From: Epiperipatus broadwayi
Taxonomy: Eukaryota > Onychophora > Udeonychophora > Euonychophora > Peripatidae
DNA: 64,000 nucleotides
Assembly: GCA_028023455.1 (NCBI GenBank)
Contig: JAQFVV010012416.1
Span: forward strand, 7,817,967-7,881,966
Reading direction: 5' to 3'
The notes beneath the pieces were generated by a model, which did not search any database, had not been told where the DNA came from, and was given only the letters and a program-made list of their open reading frames with translations. Every line of letters begins with the position of its first letter. Within the stretch, counting starts at the first letter, position 1. Made by a program: the position numbers and the translations under genes. Positions 1 to 11,559 of this stretch are shown here, piece by piece.

Positions 1-1732
1 AGTTTGGAGAGTCTATAAATCCCCACTTATCCAACATACAGCGATATCTACCTGGCCTGTTCTGATTCTGTTAATCTTTGATCACGATTTTTTCGGAAAG
101 GAGAAACCAGGTACTCAGAGAATAGGGTCAGCTATTAGAGAATGATTATTTATATTGGAGTTACAAAATCATAAAAATATACAATAAACAACTAATAAAA
201 ATCCAGCAGTTAAAAAAAAAAACTCTAATGATCAATGGCTATTTTTAAAATGCAGGAAGTTTTATTTGCATATTATAAAAAAAACGAAAGTTGAATTTTT
301 TTTTTTTTTTTAAAAAATATACCAATATATATTATTTATATAATTAATAATGGATTAGCAGTAGTAAAACAATAAACTTGAAGTTAAATGTATGAGAATC
401 CAAAATCAAACAGTCGCTTTTAATGTTTAATCATCACACGATCTCATTAATAAACTATTAGGGTTTATATATATATATATATAACACATCACATTGGAAA
501 ATGTTTTGTCTGTTGTTTTATCTTTAAAACAGGATTTTATTGTATATGCAAATAAAATTAAAAAACTCTTACTAATTATGTTTCTTTACACTCCCAAAGC
601 AATATATATATATATATGTTCATCAATTAGTAATTAGCTAATAAAATTATTAAAAGAAATATTTAATTTGTAATAATTATACAAGAATTTATGAAGTGCC
701 TACTTAACAATAATGCTCATGACCTTACTAACCATTTATACATTGTGAGTATATTGAGATAAATAATGTATTTTCTAAATTGAAGAATGTAAAATGCGCA
801 ATGTTTTCTAATGGAAATTTTTGAAAGTGAGAATGTAGGACAGCAATTAAAGCTATGATGAGATTTAATTTTAAGTTAGATATACCTAGTAAAACTTTTT
901 CTGAAGATTAGTTAAAATTAGCATACAAAAAGTACAAATATTTGGAAGAAGATAATGAAAGAGTACTTCATGAAGGGTTTGCCATGTGCAGGTGGGCATG
1001 CTATGTGCCACATAAAGACCCTTCATCAAAGGGGGTAACATGTCATGATAATAAAATCTATACACAAAATGAAAATGTTTAGATTTCTGAATCATTCCAT
1101 TGTTAAAAATACTTTATGATTGAAAATATTTTGGTGCAAATTTACTAAGTCCTTTATATCACTGGCATAACCAAGTGATAAAATATGTCACATAATACTA
1201 TCAAAAATAAAACAAGGGTTCCAGCTATTATGTCTAGTCCACATAAAAAAATTATAGTTTTCATCAAAAAAATAATAAAAAACCCAGAATATTACTAAGT
1301 ATAAGCACAATCAAGTGACCCCAAGAAATCCAATAAATTCAAATCAAATATCAAAAATATTAACAATTAGGAAATGAAAAAAAAATTTTGATAATCACAT
1401 GACCAAAAAAAATCAAATATTAAAATTAAATATTTAGCAAATATTAGTAATTAAAAAATGACAAGAATAATTAGCGCAATAAAAAATAAAAATAGCACAT
1501 ATTTTAATGTTTAATCTTCAAATAAATATTAGAAATATAATTCAAAGAAATGATGCAAAAAGTATTAAAATGTGAAAGGATTAATTGACAATGATCTAAA
1601 ATGAAAATGTATGAAGTTTAGAAGTATAATATGATATTCTTTGGTAATCTTTATTTATGAATGACTGGGGTGTATTGTAATAGATTATATATATATAATT
1701 GTAAATCTATTTTTAAAATTATTAAAGTGGAA
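1..1732. other. A+T-rich DNA, no gene seen
   Basis: No open reading frame with recognisable protein content and no RNA gene is visible. The stretch holds poly(A)/poly(T) runs (for example near 211-221 and 297-312) and short (TA)n tracts near 465-482 and 602-617. Confidence 0.6.
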
Positions 1733-1844
1733 GTCAATCTCCGATAATGCGCTATTTCTTAAATATTATAAATCTCCCTGCATTGGCAGAGGAATGTGTG
1801 GAGATTTATAATTTTTAAGAAATAGTACATTATTGGAGGTTGGC

Positions 1845-1848
<4 letters not shown>
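1733..1848. repeat. Small hairpin abutting a (TA)n tract
   Basis: The left arm (about 1733-1776, gtggaagtcaatctcc...) pairs with the right arm (about 1798-1848, ...ggaggttggcttca) with a few mismatches. The loop is about 20 bases. The right arm runs straight into a (TA)n microsatellite. It resembles a small foldback or MITE-like element; no protein is encoded. Confidence 0.65.

Positions 1849-1914
<66 letters not shown>
1847..1914. repeat. (TA)n microsatellite
   Basis: About 33 uninterrupted TA dinucleotides follow the 1733-1848 hairpin. Such tracts repeatedly border the palindromic repeats in this window. Confidence 0.9.
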
Positions 1915-1918
<4 letters not shown>

Positions 1919-2560
1919 AATAAATATGAAAATGCTGCATAGGGTTTATACTTTTTTTTATTAAACTAATTTAATAACAGTCATGGATAGTGATCAGAGT
2001 AAGACTATATTAAGAACAAGTCACTAGTCAGATCCAGCCATACTTTCTAATCATCATCCTCTCCATGTTTATTGGATTCTTCTGATGTAATATAAAACAG
2101 TATAATTGTAATTCGGATGAAAAAATTTATGAAAAACAAAATTATTAATTATAATAATAATTGTATTTAACACAATAGAATAAATCATTATAACTGTTTA
2201 TATTTGCATATTTACATTAACATAATAAAATAAAGAACATGCATGACAGAAAATATTTTTAATAATTATCATTCAAAAAAAATTCATAATAACAATGTTA
2301 TCCAGTTTATCTTTTTATTTTTATTTTTTGTTGGTCTCAATTTTTTGTAAACAGTAAAACTAATTTAAAATTGAGAATTGTAGCTATTACAATCATAGTT
2401 TCAATTGAAATTTATAAATTATTTAACTTGAATATTTTTTGTAAATAAATTCCTTTTTGTTTGTTGCATCTTATAATTGAGGGAATCAGGCATGTCAAGT
2501 GTATAAATCCTTCTCTTTTTGGGTGATATCTTTTTAAAACATTGAACTGGAGAATTCCTT
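1915..2560. other. A+T-rich DNA, no gene seen
   Basis: I see no coding, RNA or repeat signal here beyond low-complexity A/T runs. Confidence 0.55.
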
Positions 2561-2641
2561 TATACTATTAGAAATAGTATTTCCAACTTTCTAAAACAAT
2601 TCAACAATACTATTTTTTATAACAAAACTTTATTCTTACAG

Positions 2642-2670
2642 TTTCAACTGTCTGCAGTCATCATCAAAGC
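2642..2670 (-). ncRNA. Hammerhead-like core in left arm of the 2.6-4.9 kb palindrome
   Basis: On the minus strand a TTGATGA box (2661-2667) is followed by a short stem (GACTG...CAGTT) and a GAAAC box (2641-2645). This is the order of conserved elements in a hammerhead ribozyme, where canonical is CTGANGA - stem II - GAAA. The flanking stems were not modelled. Activity is not claimed. Confidence 0.45.
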
Positions 2671-3792
2671 TACAATTTCCAAATATATAATTAATACATT
2701 TTATACACATATTTATATACATAATTAAATACACAATTAAAAATGTATATCCTAACCTGACCTCTAAAAATAATCATTTCTCATTAATTAATTTTATCTA
2801 CATTTATTTTATATTATTTTACTTTTAAATTATTTTAAAACTATTTATAATTTTAATTTTTTAATTTTAAAAAAACTTTAACTTTTTATTCTACTATTTA
2901 ATGCATATTATTTTACTATTATTTTTTACTTATATTTTTAATCAAATTCTAACTTTGTTCATGTTTTTATTATGTATTTCATAATTAACTATTAACTTTT
3001 TTACATTACAAATCATCTTTTTACATTACAAATTACTTACCTCTTTACAATCCTATTTCTAAAAACCAACTGACAAATTTTTCAAAAAAAATTTATACTT
3101 GCTTTACACCTCCCTTTACCATCATTTTCTTCAACTTTATTTTTTGAATATAAAAAGGTTTAAAAAATGAAATTGAAAAAAATTATGATAGAGGAGGTGT
3201 TAAGTAAGTATTAAAAATTTTTGAAAATTTTGTCAGTTGGTTTTCAGAAATGGGATTGTAAAGAGGTAAGTAATTCATAATGTAAAAAGATGATTTGTAA
3301 TGTAAAAAAAAGTTAATAGTTAATTATGAAAAACATAATAAAAGTAAAAAAAAGATTAGAAGTTAATTAAAAATATAAGTAAAAAGATAATAGTAAAGTA
3401 ATATGTATTAAATAGTAGAATAAAAAGTTAAAGTTTTTTTAAAATTAAAAAAATTAAAATTATAAATAATTTTAAAATAATTTAAAAGTAAAATAATATA
3501 AAATAAATGTGGATAAAATTAATTAATGAGAAATGATTATTTTTAGAGGTCAGGTGAGGATATACATTTTTAATTGTGTATTTAATTATGTATATAAATA
3601 TGTGTATAAAATGTATTAATTATATAATTATATAAAAATCCATTTACTTCTGTTTCTAATCACGACTCAATCCTTTTTTCTTTTCAAAAATATACAGTAC
3701 ATATAGCCATATAATTCTATAATTAAAAATCACTTCTTTTCTTTTCAAAAACTTTATTTGATGTATATATATATATCCACTTATTTCCAACG

Positions 3793-3826
3793 TTTCGACT
3801 ATCTTTACTCTATAGTCATTTTCAAG
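3793..3826 (-). ncRNA. Hammerhead-like motif, left arm of nested hairpin
   Basis: Minus strand: CTTGAAAAT, then a perfect 6-bp stem GACTAT (3812-3817) / ATAGTC (3797-3802), then GAAACG. The first box departs from CTGANGA, so this is a degenerate or divergent hammerhead-like element. Confidence 0.35.
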
Positions 3827-4636
3827 GATCTAGAAAAAACATTACATTATAAACAAACTTCACATAATAAAAACAAAAATAATCAAAAACAATATAAAGC
3901 ATATAAACCCCATAAAATTTAAAAATAAATAAAATACATTAAAATCAATTAAATTAAAAACACAAAACATACACTACACTTACTTGACTCCCTTCTCAAA
4001 AAACTTTCCCTTTTTTTAATCCAAAAAACCAATTGTTACAATAAAAACTTATTTTCTTTTTCTTTCTTATATACTTCAAAAATGAATTTATTTCCAAAAA
4101 TAATTCTTTATTCATGTCTTATCCAATTCTATTTAAAACAGGTTTATATCTTTTTATATATAAACTCTGTTTTACCATTCTTTCTTTATACAATCTAACC
4201 CCCTCCAACATTTTAATCTTAAAATTGGACATACAGATTTTAAGATTAAAATGTTGGAGGGGGTTAGATTGAATAAAGAAAGAATGGTAAAAGAGAGTTT
4301 ATATATAAAAAGATATAAACCTGTTTTAAATAGAATTGGATAAGACATGAATAAAGAATTATTTTTGGAAATAAATTCATTTTTGAAGTATATAAGAAAG
4401 AAAAAGAAAATAAGTTTTTATTGTAACAATTGGTTTTTGGGATAAAAAAAAAGGGAAAGTTTTTTGAGAAGGGAGTCAAGTAAGTGTGGTGTATGTTTTG
4501 TGTTTTTAATTTAATTGATTTTAATGTATTTTATTTATTTTTAAATTTTATGGGGTTTATATGCTTTATATTGTTTTTGATTATTTTTGTTTTTATTATG
4601 TGAAGTTTGTTTATAATGTAATGTTTTTTCTAGATC

Positions 4637-4672
4637 CTTGAAAATGACTATAGAGTAAAGATAGTCAAAACG
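4637..4672 (+). ncRNA. Hammerhead-like motif, right arm of nested hairpin
   Basis: Mirror copy of the 3793-3826 motif. The stem GACTAT / ATAGTC is intact (4646-4651 and 4661-4666), but the GAAA box reads AAAA. Confidence 0.35.
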
Positions 4673-4771
4673 TTGGAAATAAGTGGATATATATATATAC
4701 ATCAAATAAAGTTTTTGAAAAGAAAAGAAGTGATTTTTAATTATATAATTATATACTTAGATATTGTAGCT

Positions 4772-4799
4772 CTGGTGATGCCTGCAGGGTATTTGAAAC
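4772..4799 (+). ncRNA. Hammerhead-like core, outer right arm of the 2.6-4.9 kb palindrome
   Basis: CTGGTGA (4772-4778), a CCTGCAGG-containing hairpin, then TTGAAAC ending at 4799. The box spacing matches the copies at 2642-2670 and 33397-33423. Confidence 0.4.
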
Positions 4800-4869
4800 T
4801 GTAAAAATAAAGTTTTGATATAAAAATAGTATTCTTGAAGTGTTTAAGAAGGTTGGAAATGATATGATA

Positions 4870-5590
4870 TATAAATATAAAAATCAATACATAAAGCAAA
4901 GAAGAAAATTATATTACTATTAGATAGCTAAATTGTGTTATAACATCATCAATAAGTTACACGATTGTCAGATAGACCAAAGCATTATTCAATGTCAAGG
5001 CATTATTATCACCTTATAAATTAGAAACTACACTTATGGAGAAATCTAAAGTTCTACCCAATCAAAATCATTTATCTGCTTTAAATTTTTATAAGCAGCA
5101 CAAAGAAAAACTTAAGTGAAATTCCTTCACATTTTTAAAATCTGATATTCTGTTTTTTTTTTTTTTTACTAATGAGAAAATGTCCATGGCAACATAATGT
5201 TTTAAAAATAGTCAATTTTAATTTCAATTATTATTTTACAATAAACAAACAATAAACTTTTTTTATTTCTTAAAATTATTTTTTTGTAAATTGTCAGCAA
5301 ATTAATAATTTATTTTAAATAAATAATTTTTATAAAGTTTTAAAAGGCATAATAAAAAATGCATATACATTTTTCAAAGACCATACATGTAAACTATGAC
5401 ATGGAAGTTACAATATGTTGAATTATATTTTTTCATGGATTTTTAGTTTGATAAAAAATAGAAATCAAGCGATTATATTCATGTAAACAGAGAAAACTTT
5501 AGCTTTTGATGCTGCCAGGAAACAATCAATTACTACTAATTGACAATTCTTCTGAGGCTAAGCAACTTTTCTCCATTAACCTATAATAGC
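4870..5590. other. A+T-rich DNA, no gene seen
   Basis: Only homopolymer runs (for example T-runs near 5152-5167) are visible. Nothing supports a gene. Confidence 0.55.
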
Positions 5591-5605
5591 TCTTTGTTTG
5601 GGGAT

Positions 5606-5767
5606 TTATATATATATATATCAATAGATGGCGTTTTTCACAAAACCCCAAAAAAAAAAGAAAAAATTTTTTTAAAAAAAAAAAAAAGGAGAAAAAACTC
5701 CCTCCCTCTTTTTCCTCCTCCCCACCACAACAGCTTTTTTCGCGGGGCTTTTTTTTTTGGAGGGGAG

Positions 5768-5813
<46 letters not shown>
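5606..5813. repeat. Low-complexity homopolymer block between two (TA)n runs
   Basis: Two TA tracts (about 5606-5622 and 5769-5812) bracket a stretch made almost entirely of long A, T, C and G homopolymers. The reading frames on both strands through it are artefacts of low complexity. It may be a real degenerate microsatellite or a region of poor consensus. Confidence 0.7.
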
Positions 5814-5815
<2 letters not shown>

Positions 5816-5886
5816 GGAAATTAATGAAATCCATCAAGCTTCCTTTCATATAAATTATAATAAATAATAAAAATCATATACAACCG

Positions 5887-6310
5887 CTATATAATATATA
5901 GAGTGTATGAGTACATACTTTTACATAACCCACCCTTCTTCACACTATCTCATAAGACTGATACACTTGAACACATATATGTCAAAAAGATAAATAATCA
6001 CCAATATATGTATTTCATGCTAAACCAGCAATCATCAGTTGGTCCAGATTACAATCTCTACACATATATGCAATAAGTGCTCAGATATATATTAAGATAG
6101 CTCAAAAGCTACCCTGAAGCCAAGATTCTCATCCCACCCATGTGTAGAGATGATAATCTGGACCAACTGATGATTGCTGGTTTAGTATGAAATATATATA
6201 TTGGTGATTATTTATCTTTTTGACATTATGTGTTCAAGTGTATCAGTGTTATGAGATAGAGTGGAGAGTGGTGGGTCGTGTGAAAGTCTGTGCTCATATA
6301 CCCTATATAT
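5887..6310. repeat. Palindromic repeat, 'GGTTTAGCATGAAAT' family, copy 1
   Basis: The left arm (about 5887-6070) and right arm (about 6141-6310) are complementary, with an axis near 6105. Family landmarks are a GGACCAACTGATGATTGCTG block, GGTTTAGTATGAAAT, then TTATTTATCTTTTTGACAT and GTGTTCAAGTGTATCA. Other copies are at 14235-15045, 22835-22930, 27843-28280, 44395-45005, 49965-50150, 54812-54955 and 62200-62345. Confidence 0.75.
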
Positions 6311-6329
6311 TACATATTCATACAGGTAT

Positions 6330-6876
6330 AAAACAAGCCTGTATTTCAGTTAATACAACAGCTATATAGATATATGTATATTAATAATAATTACATATAA
6401 AAACTCTATTTCAAAACATAGTTTCATGTCCTTTTCCAATGTTAACTCATCTATTTTAATGTTAACCAATTATTGCAAATAAAACATCATCTACTGTTAA
6501 ATAATGGAAGCAAAATGACAACAATAATAAATAAAATATTGGTAAAATAGAATAAAACCTTCATATAGAAATCCAATATAACACCAAAGAATTGATTATA
6601 TAGCATTATACAATTTTATATATACTTTCTTATATAATTTTCTATTCATTTTTAATTAACCAATCATTAACTAAATTTATTGATTTTATAAATATTCACA
6701 CAATTATTTAAGTTGTGCTTAATGTAATATATTTCATATATTTGTCTTCTTTTTGTTGTTATTTTACTTCTATCATAAAAACACTAAATGGTGTTCTATT
6801 TGCAATACTTGATAAGGGTAACATAGATGACTTAAAATTTGAATAGAGAATGTAACCATGTGCTGAAAAAAGCTTT

Positions 6877-6914
<38 letters not shown>

Positions 6915-7734
6915 CAGCTGTATATGATATTTATTTTTTATTATAATATACATATAATCTGTATTTGCTTAGGTGTTATTAACAGTAATGTTGTACTGAA
7001 ATTTCAATTGGATCACTCTATTCTAATCTAGATATAAAGTGTTATTTTAAGAAATATTGCAGAGGCCTATGTAATCAACATGTAGAACAAAAATTAAATG
7101 TCCATTCAATAAAAATAATAAAATTGCTTTGATTAATGCACATTAGGATATTTTTCTAAATAAGAGATAACTTGGATATATTGCTACATTTGTTGATATT
7201 GTCTAATCTCTTAAAAATCTTGATAGCCTCTTTGATTTATCTTTGACAGAATTACATCTGGACAGGATCTTTATGCTAGGAAAATCTATATTGTGATACA
7301 GTATTCATTGCATGGAGGGAAAATGCCACTGATGGTGATTGAGTGCTGCTTTACTGTGTTAGCATGGTCATCTCTTTTAAAACTTATTACCATAACTATT
7401 CATATTCACATAAGAACTTCTATTCAGGTCCAAATGAGTTTGAATTAACAAAAGCCCATTAATTAAAATAACTGTTAATTTTATATCAGATTACTCACTA
7501 TCATGTTATTGTTTTTTGTTTTTACTGAATGGACATTTAATTGTCTTTTCACATGTTGTTTGTAATATCTCTATAATATTTTCATACTAAGATAATGGAA
7601 AATGCAATTTGGTCAAAACTTTAGAATAATATTACTATCAATTACTCAAGGATACATTTAGATAATATATCTTTTATACCAGTTACTAGTTAAAATCAGT
7701 TTAACACACACACACATATATATATACACACACA
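6330..7734. other. A+T-rich DNA with one (TA)n run
   Basis: A TA microsatellite lies at about 6881-6913, and CA/TA repeats lie near 7706-7732. No gene was recognised. Confidence 0.55.
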
Positions 7735-7914
7735 ATCATTAGAAAACAGTCAACACTTAGACAATCTAAATATTAAAGCAACCAATAGTTTCAAACTGTT
7801 GTCAAGGCAATCTTCTTTTAACAACAAAGGTCAAATAAAGGAGGTTGTCTTGACAACAGTTTGAAATTGTTATTGATATTGATATTGTCTAAGTGTTGAC
7901 TGGTTTCTAATGAT
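7735..7914. mobile_element. Foldback/MITE-like element with terminal inverted repeats
   Basis: Terminal inverted repeats of about 25 bases: left ATCATTAGAAAACAGTCAAC (7735) and right ending in GTTGACTGGTTTCTAATGAT (7914). Inside, a second inverted pair surrounds TTGTCAAGGCAA / TTGTCTTGACAA. A shorter copy with the same ends lies at 45027-45138, and half copies lie near 50765-50845 and 51690-51770. No protein is encoded. The transposase family is unknown. Confidence 0.65.
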
Positions 7915-7945
7915 TACTTATAAACCCATTTAGTATATATATATA

Positions 7946-8191
7946 TTACTTTTCACAGATGTGCTAGTAAATTAACACACAGTTATTTAAAACCACAGGT
8001 GGTCCAATTATGCTTAGAGTTTATTATTTAAATAAACTAACAATTATTGACTATACCTAAATTAGAACTTGAACTTATTATGATCCTGATTTTTAAAATC
8101 TTTATATTATTTGCCCATGTTCAGTTTATATATCACAGGGAAGAGTAAGTTTCTTAGTTTTAACTGTCCGCGATAATAAATTTTATTAGTT

Positions 8192-8226
<35 letters not shown>

Positions 8227-8470
8227 ATTTATTAATAATATTTTAATTTATATATTTGCAAAATTTGTAGAAGGAATCATATGTGCTAGAAAATTGGCAT
8301 GCACTCTACTATCAATATTTGTTTTCAAATCATAAGTGGTCCACCTATAATCAGAGCTTATTGTTTAAATGAACCAACAATTATTAACTGCACTTAAATT
8401 AAGTCTTGAGCTTATTGTGAGCCTGATTTTTAAAATTTGCATATTCCTTACACAATTTAAAGAATAAACT
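7946..8470 (+). repeat. Two diverged copies of one repeat in tandem
   Basis: Copy A (about 7960-8130) and copy B (about 8275-8460) share ATGTGCTAGWAAATT, GTGGTCC, TTATTRTTTAAATRAACYAA and CCTGATTTTTAAAAT in the same order. They are separated by a (TA)n(TG)n tract at 8191-8226. Complementary copies occur at 48240-48300 and 48440-48625. No protein content. Confidence 0.65.
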
Positions 8471-9984
8471 CTATCCATAGGAGAAACATTTATAGTTTTA
8501 AAACAATTATTAATAGGAAAATGTTCCTTCCACAATATATTTGTAAAACTGCTGATGTAATCAAATGCGCACACATGTTTGCAAGTAAAAAACAATAGCA
8601 ACAAACACTCAAATTATTTTAGTTTCTAACCTTATAAATAATGATTATGAGAATTAGATATGATAAAATCTATATGAATTAAATAGACAGATTCTGCTAG
8701 TTTGATGTACAGATAGAGTGGTAGCTCAATATTCATAGATTATTCCTAATCAATCAATTCTGAAATCCCCAAGCAACAAATCATTCTATTCTATTTCTTA
8801 AGTAGAACAAGCATTATTAGTGCTAATAAATAATATAATTTCAATAGTTTGAAACTTTTCCTGGAAAAATGTAGTTCAATGTAAATAATACATGCAACAT
8901 ATATACTGCTTAGCATATTATGTTGATGTATTTAACATTTTTATTTTAAAGCATTAAACAAGTTTTTCTAAGTACAAGTGTTGTATGTATAATAATTAAT
9001 AGTAGAAGTAATTAAAGGTAAACTATTATCATATTATTAATAAAAAAAACTGATTTTTTATCATTATGAAATCTATCTATGATCAATAAATTACATAATA
9101 ACATTAAAGGTTGGGTTGTTGTTTTTATAAGTTAATTTTATTTAAGTTATGATATAAATTTCTTGCATATATTAACAAAAATAAGAGTCAATTGGGAATT
9201 TTATTTGTGGTCACATTTTTGATCATGTGATACTGTACAACTGACGAATAACCTTTTTATGGCCTTTTGGCAACAGAATTCATTTTATAAATCAATTATT
9301 GTTTTTTTTTTTTTTTTCACTTTTAGATTTATCTATATAAACTATGCATTATCTATGTTAGCATTTGTTTCATTGGAATAACATAAATCATGTTAGTCAT
9401 CATATTTTAAATCATTTTCCATTTTGGATTATCACATTTTTTCTTCACTTATATCTTCATCCAAATAGTTACTGTGACAAAAACATTAATTCCTACCCCA
9501 CTCCTCTCATCAATGGCATTAATATCCACCTTCTTATTAGATAAGATCTCTACATCCATGAGATATACTGACTTATATCATCATCACCAGTATCTAACTT
9601 ATTTATGGCCTGCATACATACTTATTTTATATTCATCATTACCTTTTACAGCAAGTTTGACCTTAGCTTATCACATTTTTTATCATTTGTATTATTTCAC
9701 AATACATTCTGAGTCATAACATCTATAATAAAAATATTAATGCAAAAATTAATATACTAAATAGCTAAAATGTTTTAATATGTGGATGAAATAGCCTTAA
9801 ATAATTTTCTGCTACCAAGATTTTCCAGCACTATACAGAAGAAATCTAAAGTAAAAAATAAAATGCTGAATTAGTCAATTATGGAAAAAGGTTACTGTTT
9901 ACATTATTGGTACAAATAAATAATTAAAGAGTTAACTTTAGGGTAGCAATAGTTATGTTTGGTAAAAAATTATAAGTTTATTCA
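8471..9984. other. A+T-rich DNA, no gene seen
   Basis: A T-run lies at 9301-9317. No frame shows recognisable protein content; the longest plus-strand frame (9474-9719) is hydrophobic and has no domain I know. Confidence 0.5.
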
Positions 9985-10770
9985 TCATCATGTTCAAACA
10001 TTACTGATGGATTATAGGATAAAGGTCTCTCCATGTTTAGCCTAGTTATTCATATCCTTAGCTTCTCTTTTTCACAATATATATGCAAAGTGCCTTATTC
10101 TCATCTATCCATCTCATATGTAATCTCTTTCTATATTTTAGTAATCTTTTGAGATTCAATTTAAAGCATTACCTGTCCAGCTATTATTATAACTTAGCAA
10201 TATGTTCAGCACATCTCTTAATTTCTTCAATAATGTCAGTGATTCCTATTTCTTCTCTCATCCATGTATTTTGTTTTTGATTTCTTTTTGTTATTCCTAA
10301 TATACAACTCTTCATACTTATTGAGTAATCTAAAGCCTCTCTACTTCTCTATTGTTATGCATTCAAGTCTTAGATTCATAAGTTAGAACTCATCTATAAA
10401 ACCTTTTTCAAACACACAGGTATATTTCTTTTTAATATTAAATTATATCTACCAAAACTACTCCATATCAATTTAAATCTGTAAGATCTCTAATATGTTT
10501 TAGTCTGTGCTAATAATCTGACAAAGGTATTTGTAATTTTTTTTCTTTTCCATATGTCAAAGCAGTTGACCGGGAAGCGAACTCGGGCCGGCTGCTTGGA
10601 AGTTAGATACGCTAACCGCTAGGCCATCAACACTTGACAAAGGTATTTGTAATTGTTAACTTCTAATTCACGATTCTCAACTTTTTTTTTTTTTTTCTGA
10701 GCAAATCTTATTATAGTCTTACTCTTTTTCTTCGTGAAGATATTTTTAAGTTCCACCCATATTTAAATGC
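9985..10770 (-). pseudogene. RTE-type LINE, decayed C-terminal half of the reverse transcriptase ORF
   Basis: Read on the minus strand from 10770 down to 9985, broken frames give successive signatures of the RTE-type endonuclease/reverse transcriptase C-terminus: a VNNYKYLCQIIST segment (canonical NYKYLGQ...), WSSFGRY, a SCILGITKRNQKQNTWM segment, REEIGITDIIEEIK (canonical REETGVTDIIERI) and a final LHMRWIDE segment (canonical RPPTRWTDDI). Multiple stops and shifts make it non-functional. The 5' portion, including the endonuclease and the catalytic YxDD, is absent. A tRNA-Gly SINE (10539-10634) sits inside it, and the duplicated target encodes the NYKYLCQ motif, so the SINE arrived after the LINE. 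The assignment to RTE rather than another clade is from motif memory only. Confidence 0.7.
10519..10654 (-). mobile_element. tRNA-Gly(UCC)-derived SINE, copy 1, with 20-bp target-site duplication
   Basis: The minus strand reads a tRNA-Gly-like head: GGTGGCCTAGCGGTTAGC-type A-box region (here GATGGCCTAGCGGTTAGC), an anticodon-arm region ending TTCCAAGCAG, and a B box GAGTTCGCTTCCC. A short spacer (CTTTGACATATGG) and an A-rich tail follow. Identical 20-bp copies of tgacaaaggtatttgtaatt flank it (10519-10538 and 10635-10654). The element is only about 96 bp. The acceptor stem does not close, so it is a SINE and not a tRNA gene. Confidence 0.85.
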
Positions 10771-10774
10771 CAGG

Positions 10775-11420
10775 CCGCGTTCATTTATTTTTTTGGAAAA
10801 ATAAAATAAAATAAAATAAATCAGTGAAATGTACAGAAATTAAAAATTGCCAGCATTTATAAATAATAATAATAATAATTTTAAAAAGAAAACTAACATT
10901 TAAGCAAAAGATTAAAAGCTGAAATCTAGTAAAAATATTTTTGTAAGACATCTTTTTAAAATAATAATTAAATTGCAATTTCATAATTAATAAGATTGTA
11001 GCGAATTCTGAAATTCACAAGTAAGCTATTGCAAATTAATTAACAAAACTTTTTTTATTTTAGCTAGCCAATTAAAAAATAATTTTTTATTTTAAATAAG
11101 GGAATTGAATTTATTTATTACAATATTTGAACAAAATATTATTTTTAATAATGAAAACTAAAATGAAACAATTCAAGTATAAAAATAACTGTTAAATAGC
11201 ATTGTACATTTTAGTAATTAAATTTTCTTTTAGGAAAAAAATATTATAAACAAAAACTCTTATTTTATTCTGTAAAAATAAGAGCAGTAGAAGAAGTAAT
11301 AAATTTTAATATGTAATCACTTTACAGAGTATATTGGAAAAATGGATAAGTTGAATGTTTAATTGTTCTCTGGACCTCTCCATAGGACAGAGTACACTAT
11401 TGATGATGATATAGAAAGAA
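10775..11420. other. A+T-rich DNA, no gene seen
   Basis: Contains an (ATAAA)n-like run near 10800-10820 and an ATA/AAT run near 10861-10880. No gene was recognised. Confidence 0.55.
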
Positions 11421-11424
11421 GAAA

Positions 11425-11555
11425 ATATATATGGCTTTAATGGTCGAAAGTTTATAAGAAGTTCGAGCACCACACCCGAGAGTTCCAAAATCGATCTTGG
11501 GACATCATGATCCCAAGTTGGATATTATCAACTGTGCCAAACTGCACAGTGTGAT
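11425..11555 (-). mobile_element. tRNA-derived SINE of a second family, copy 1
   Basis: On the minus strand: GTGCAGTTTGGCACAGTTG (A-box-like), CCAACTTGGGATCATGATG, CCCAAGATCGATTTTGG (B-box-like), then a tail GCTCGAACTTCTTATAAAC. The order and spacing match the copy at 63615-63760 (GCGCAGTTGGTAGAGCG ... GGATCGATTCTGG ... GGAACTTTTTATGAACTC) and the one at 34705-34830. It is diverged and not a functional tRNA. Confidence 0.65.
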
Positions 11556-11559
11556 AATG

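Larger units (their letters stand above)
3700..4750. repeat. Near-perfect ~1.05 kb hairpin nested in an older palindrome
   Basis: Arms of about 515 bases (3700-4215 and 4235-4750) are almost perfect complements, with an axis near 4226 and a loop of about a dozen bases. The high identity suggests a younger insertion than the surrounding palindrome or recent arm homogenisation. Each arm carries a (TA)n stretch and a hammerhead-like motif. The translated frames across it (K, F, L and I-rich) match no recognised family. It was probably made from inverted copies of a Penelope-like 3' end (inference). Confidence 0.75.
2580..4862. repeat. Long palindrome interrupted by a second palindrome
   Basis: The left arm is about 2580-3150. 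The right arm is split: about 3160-3634, then 4745-4862. The axis is near 3153. Paired landmarks include gaggtcaggtgaggatatac (about 3545) against its complement near 2750, and ggttggaaat (4851) against atttccaact (near 2580). The split right arm shows that the 3700-4750 hairpin inserted later. The sequence taattatataattata occurs on both sides of the insert and may be a target-site duplication, although it also overlaps the hairpin tips. Outer portions carry hammerhead-like cores at 2642-2670 and 4772-4799. A third copy of the outer portion lies at 33360-33470. I infer that this is an inverted dimer of a Penelope-like terminal sequence. Confidence 0.75.

Noticed and set aside
4264-4479. 71-codon minus-strand frame in the nested hairpin
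   Set aside because: F/Y/L/I-rich, no domain, and the arm is a repeat; could be a PLE remnant but nothing supports a product.
5526-5849. Overlapping 94-107 codon frames on both strands
   Set aside because: They run through (TA)n and homopolymers, giving (YI)n and poly-K/F strings; not proteins.
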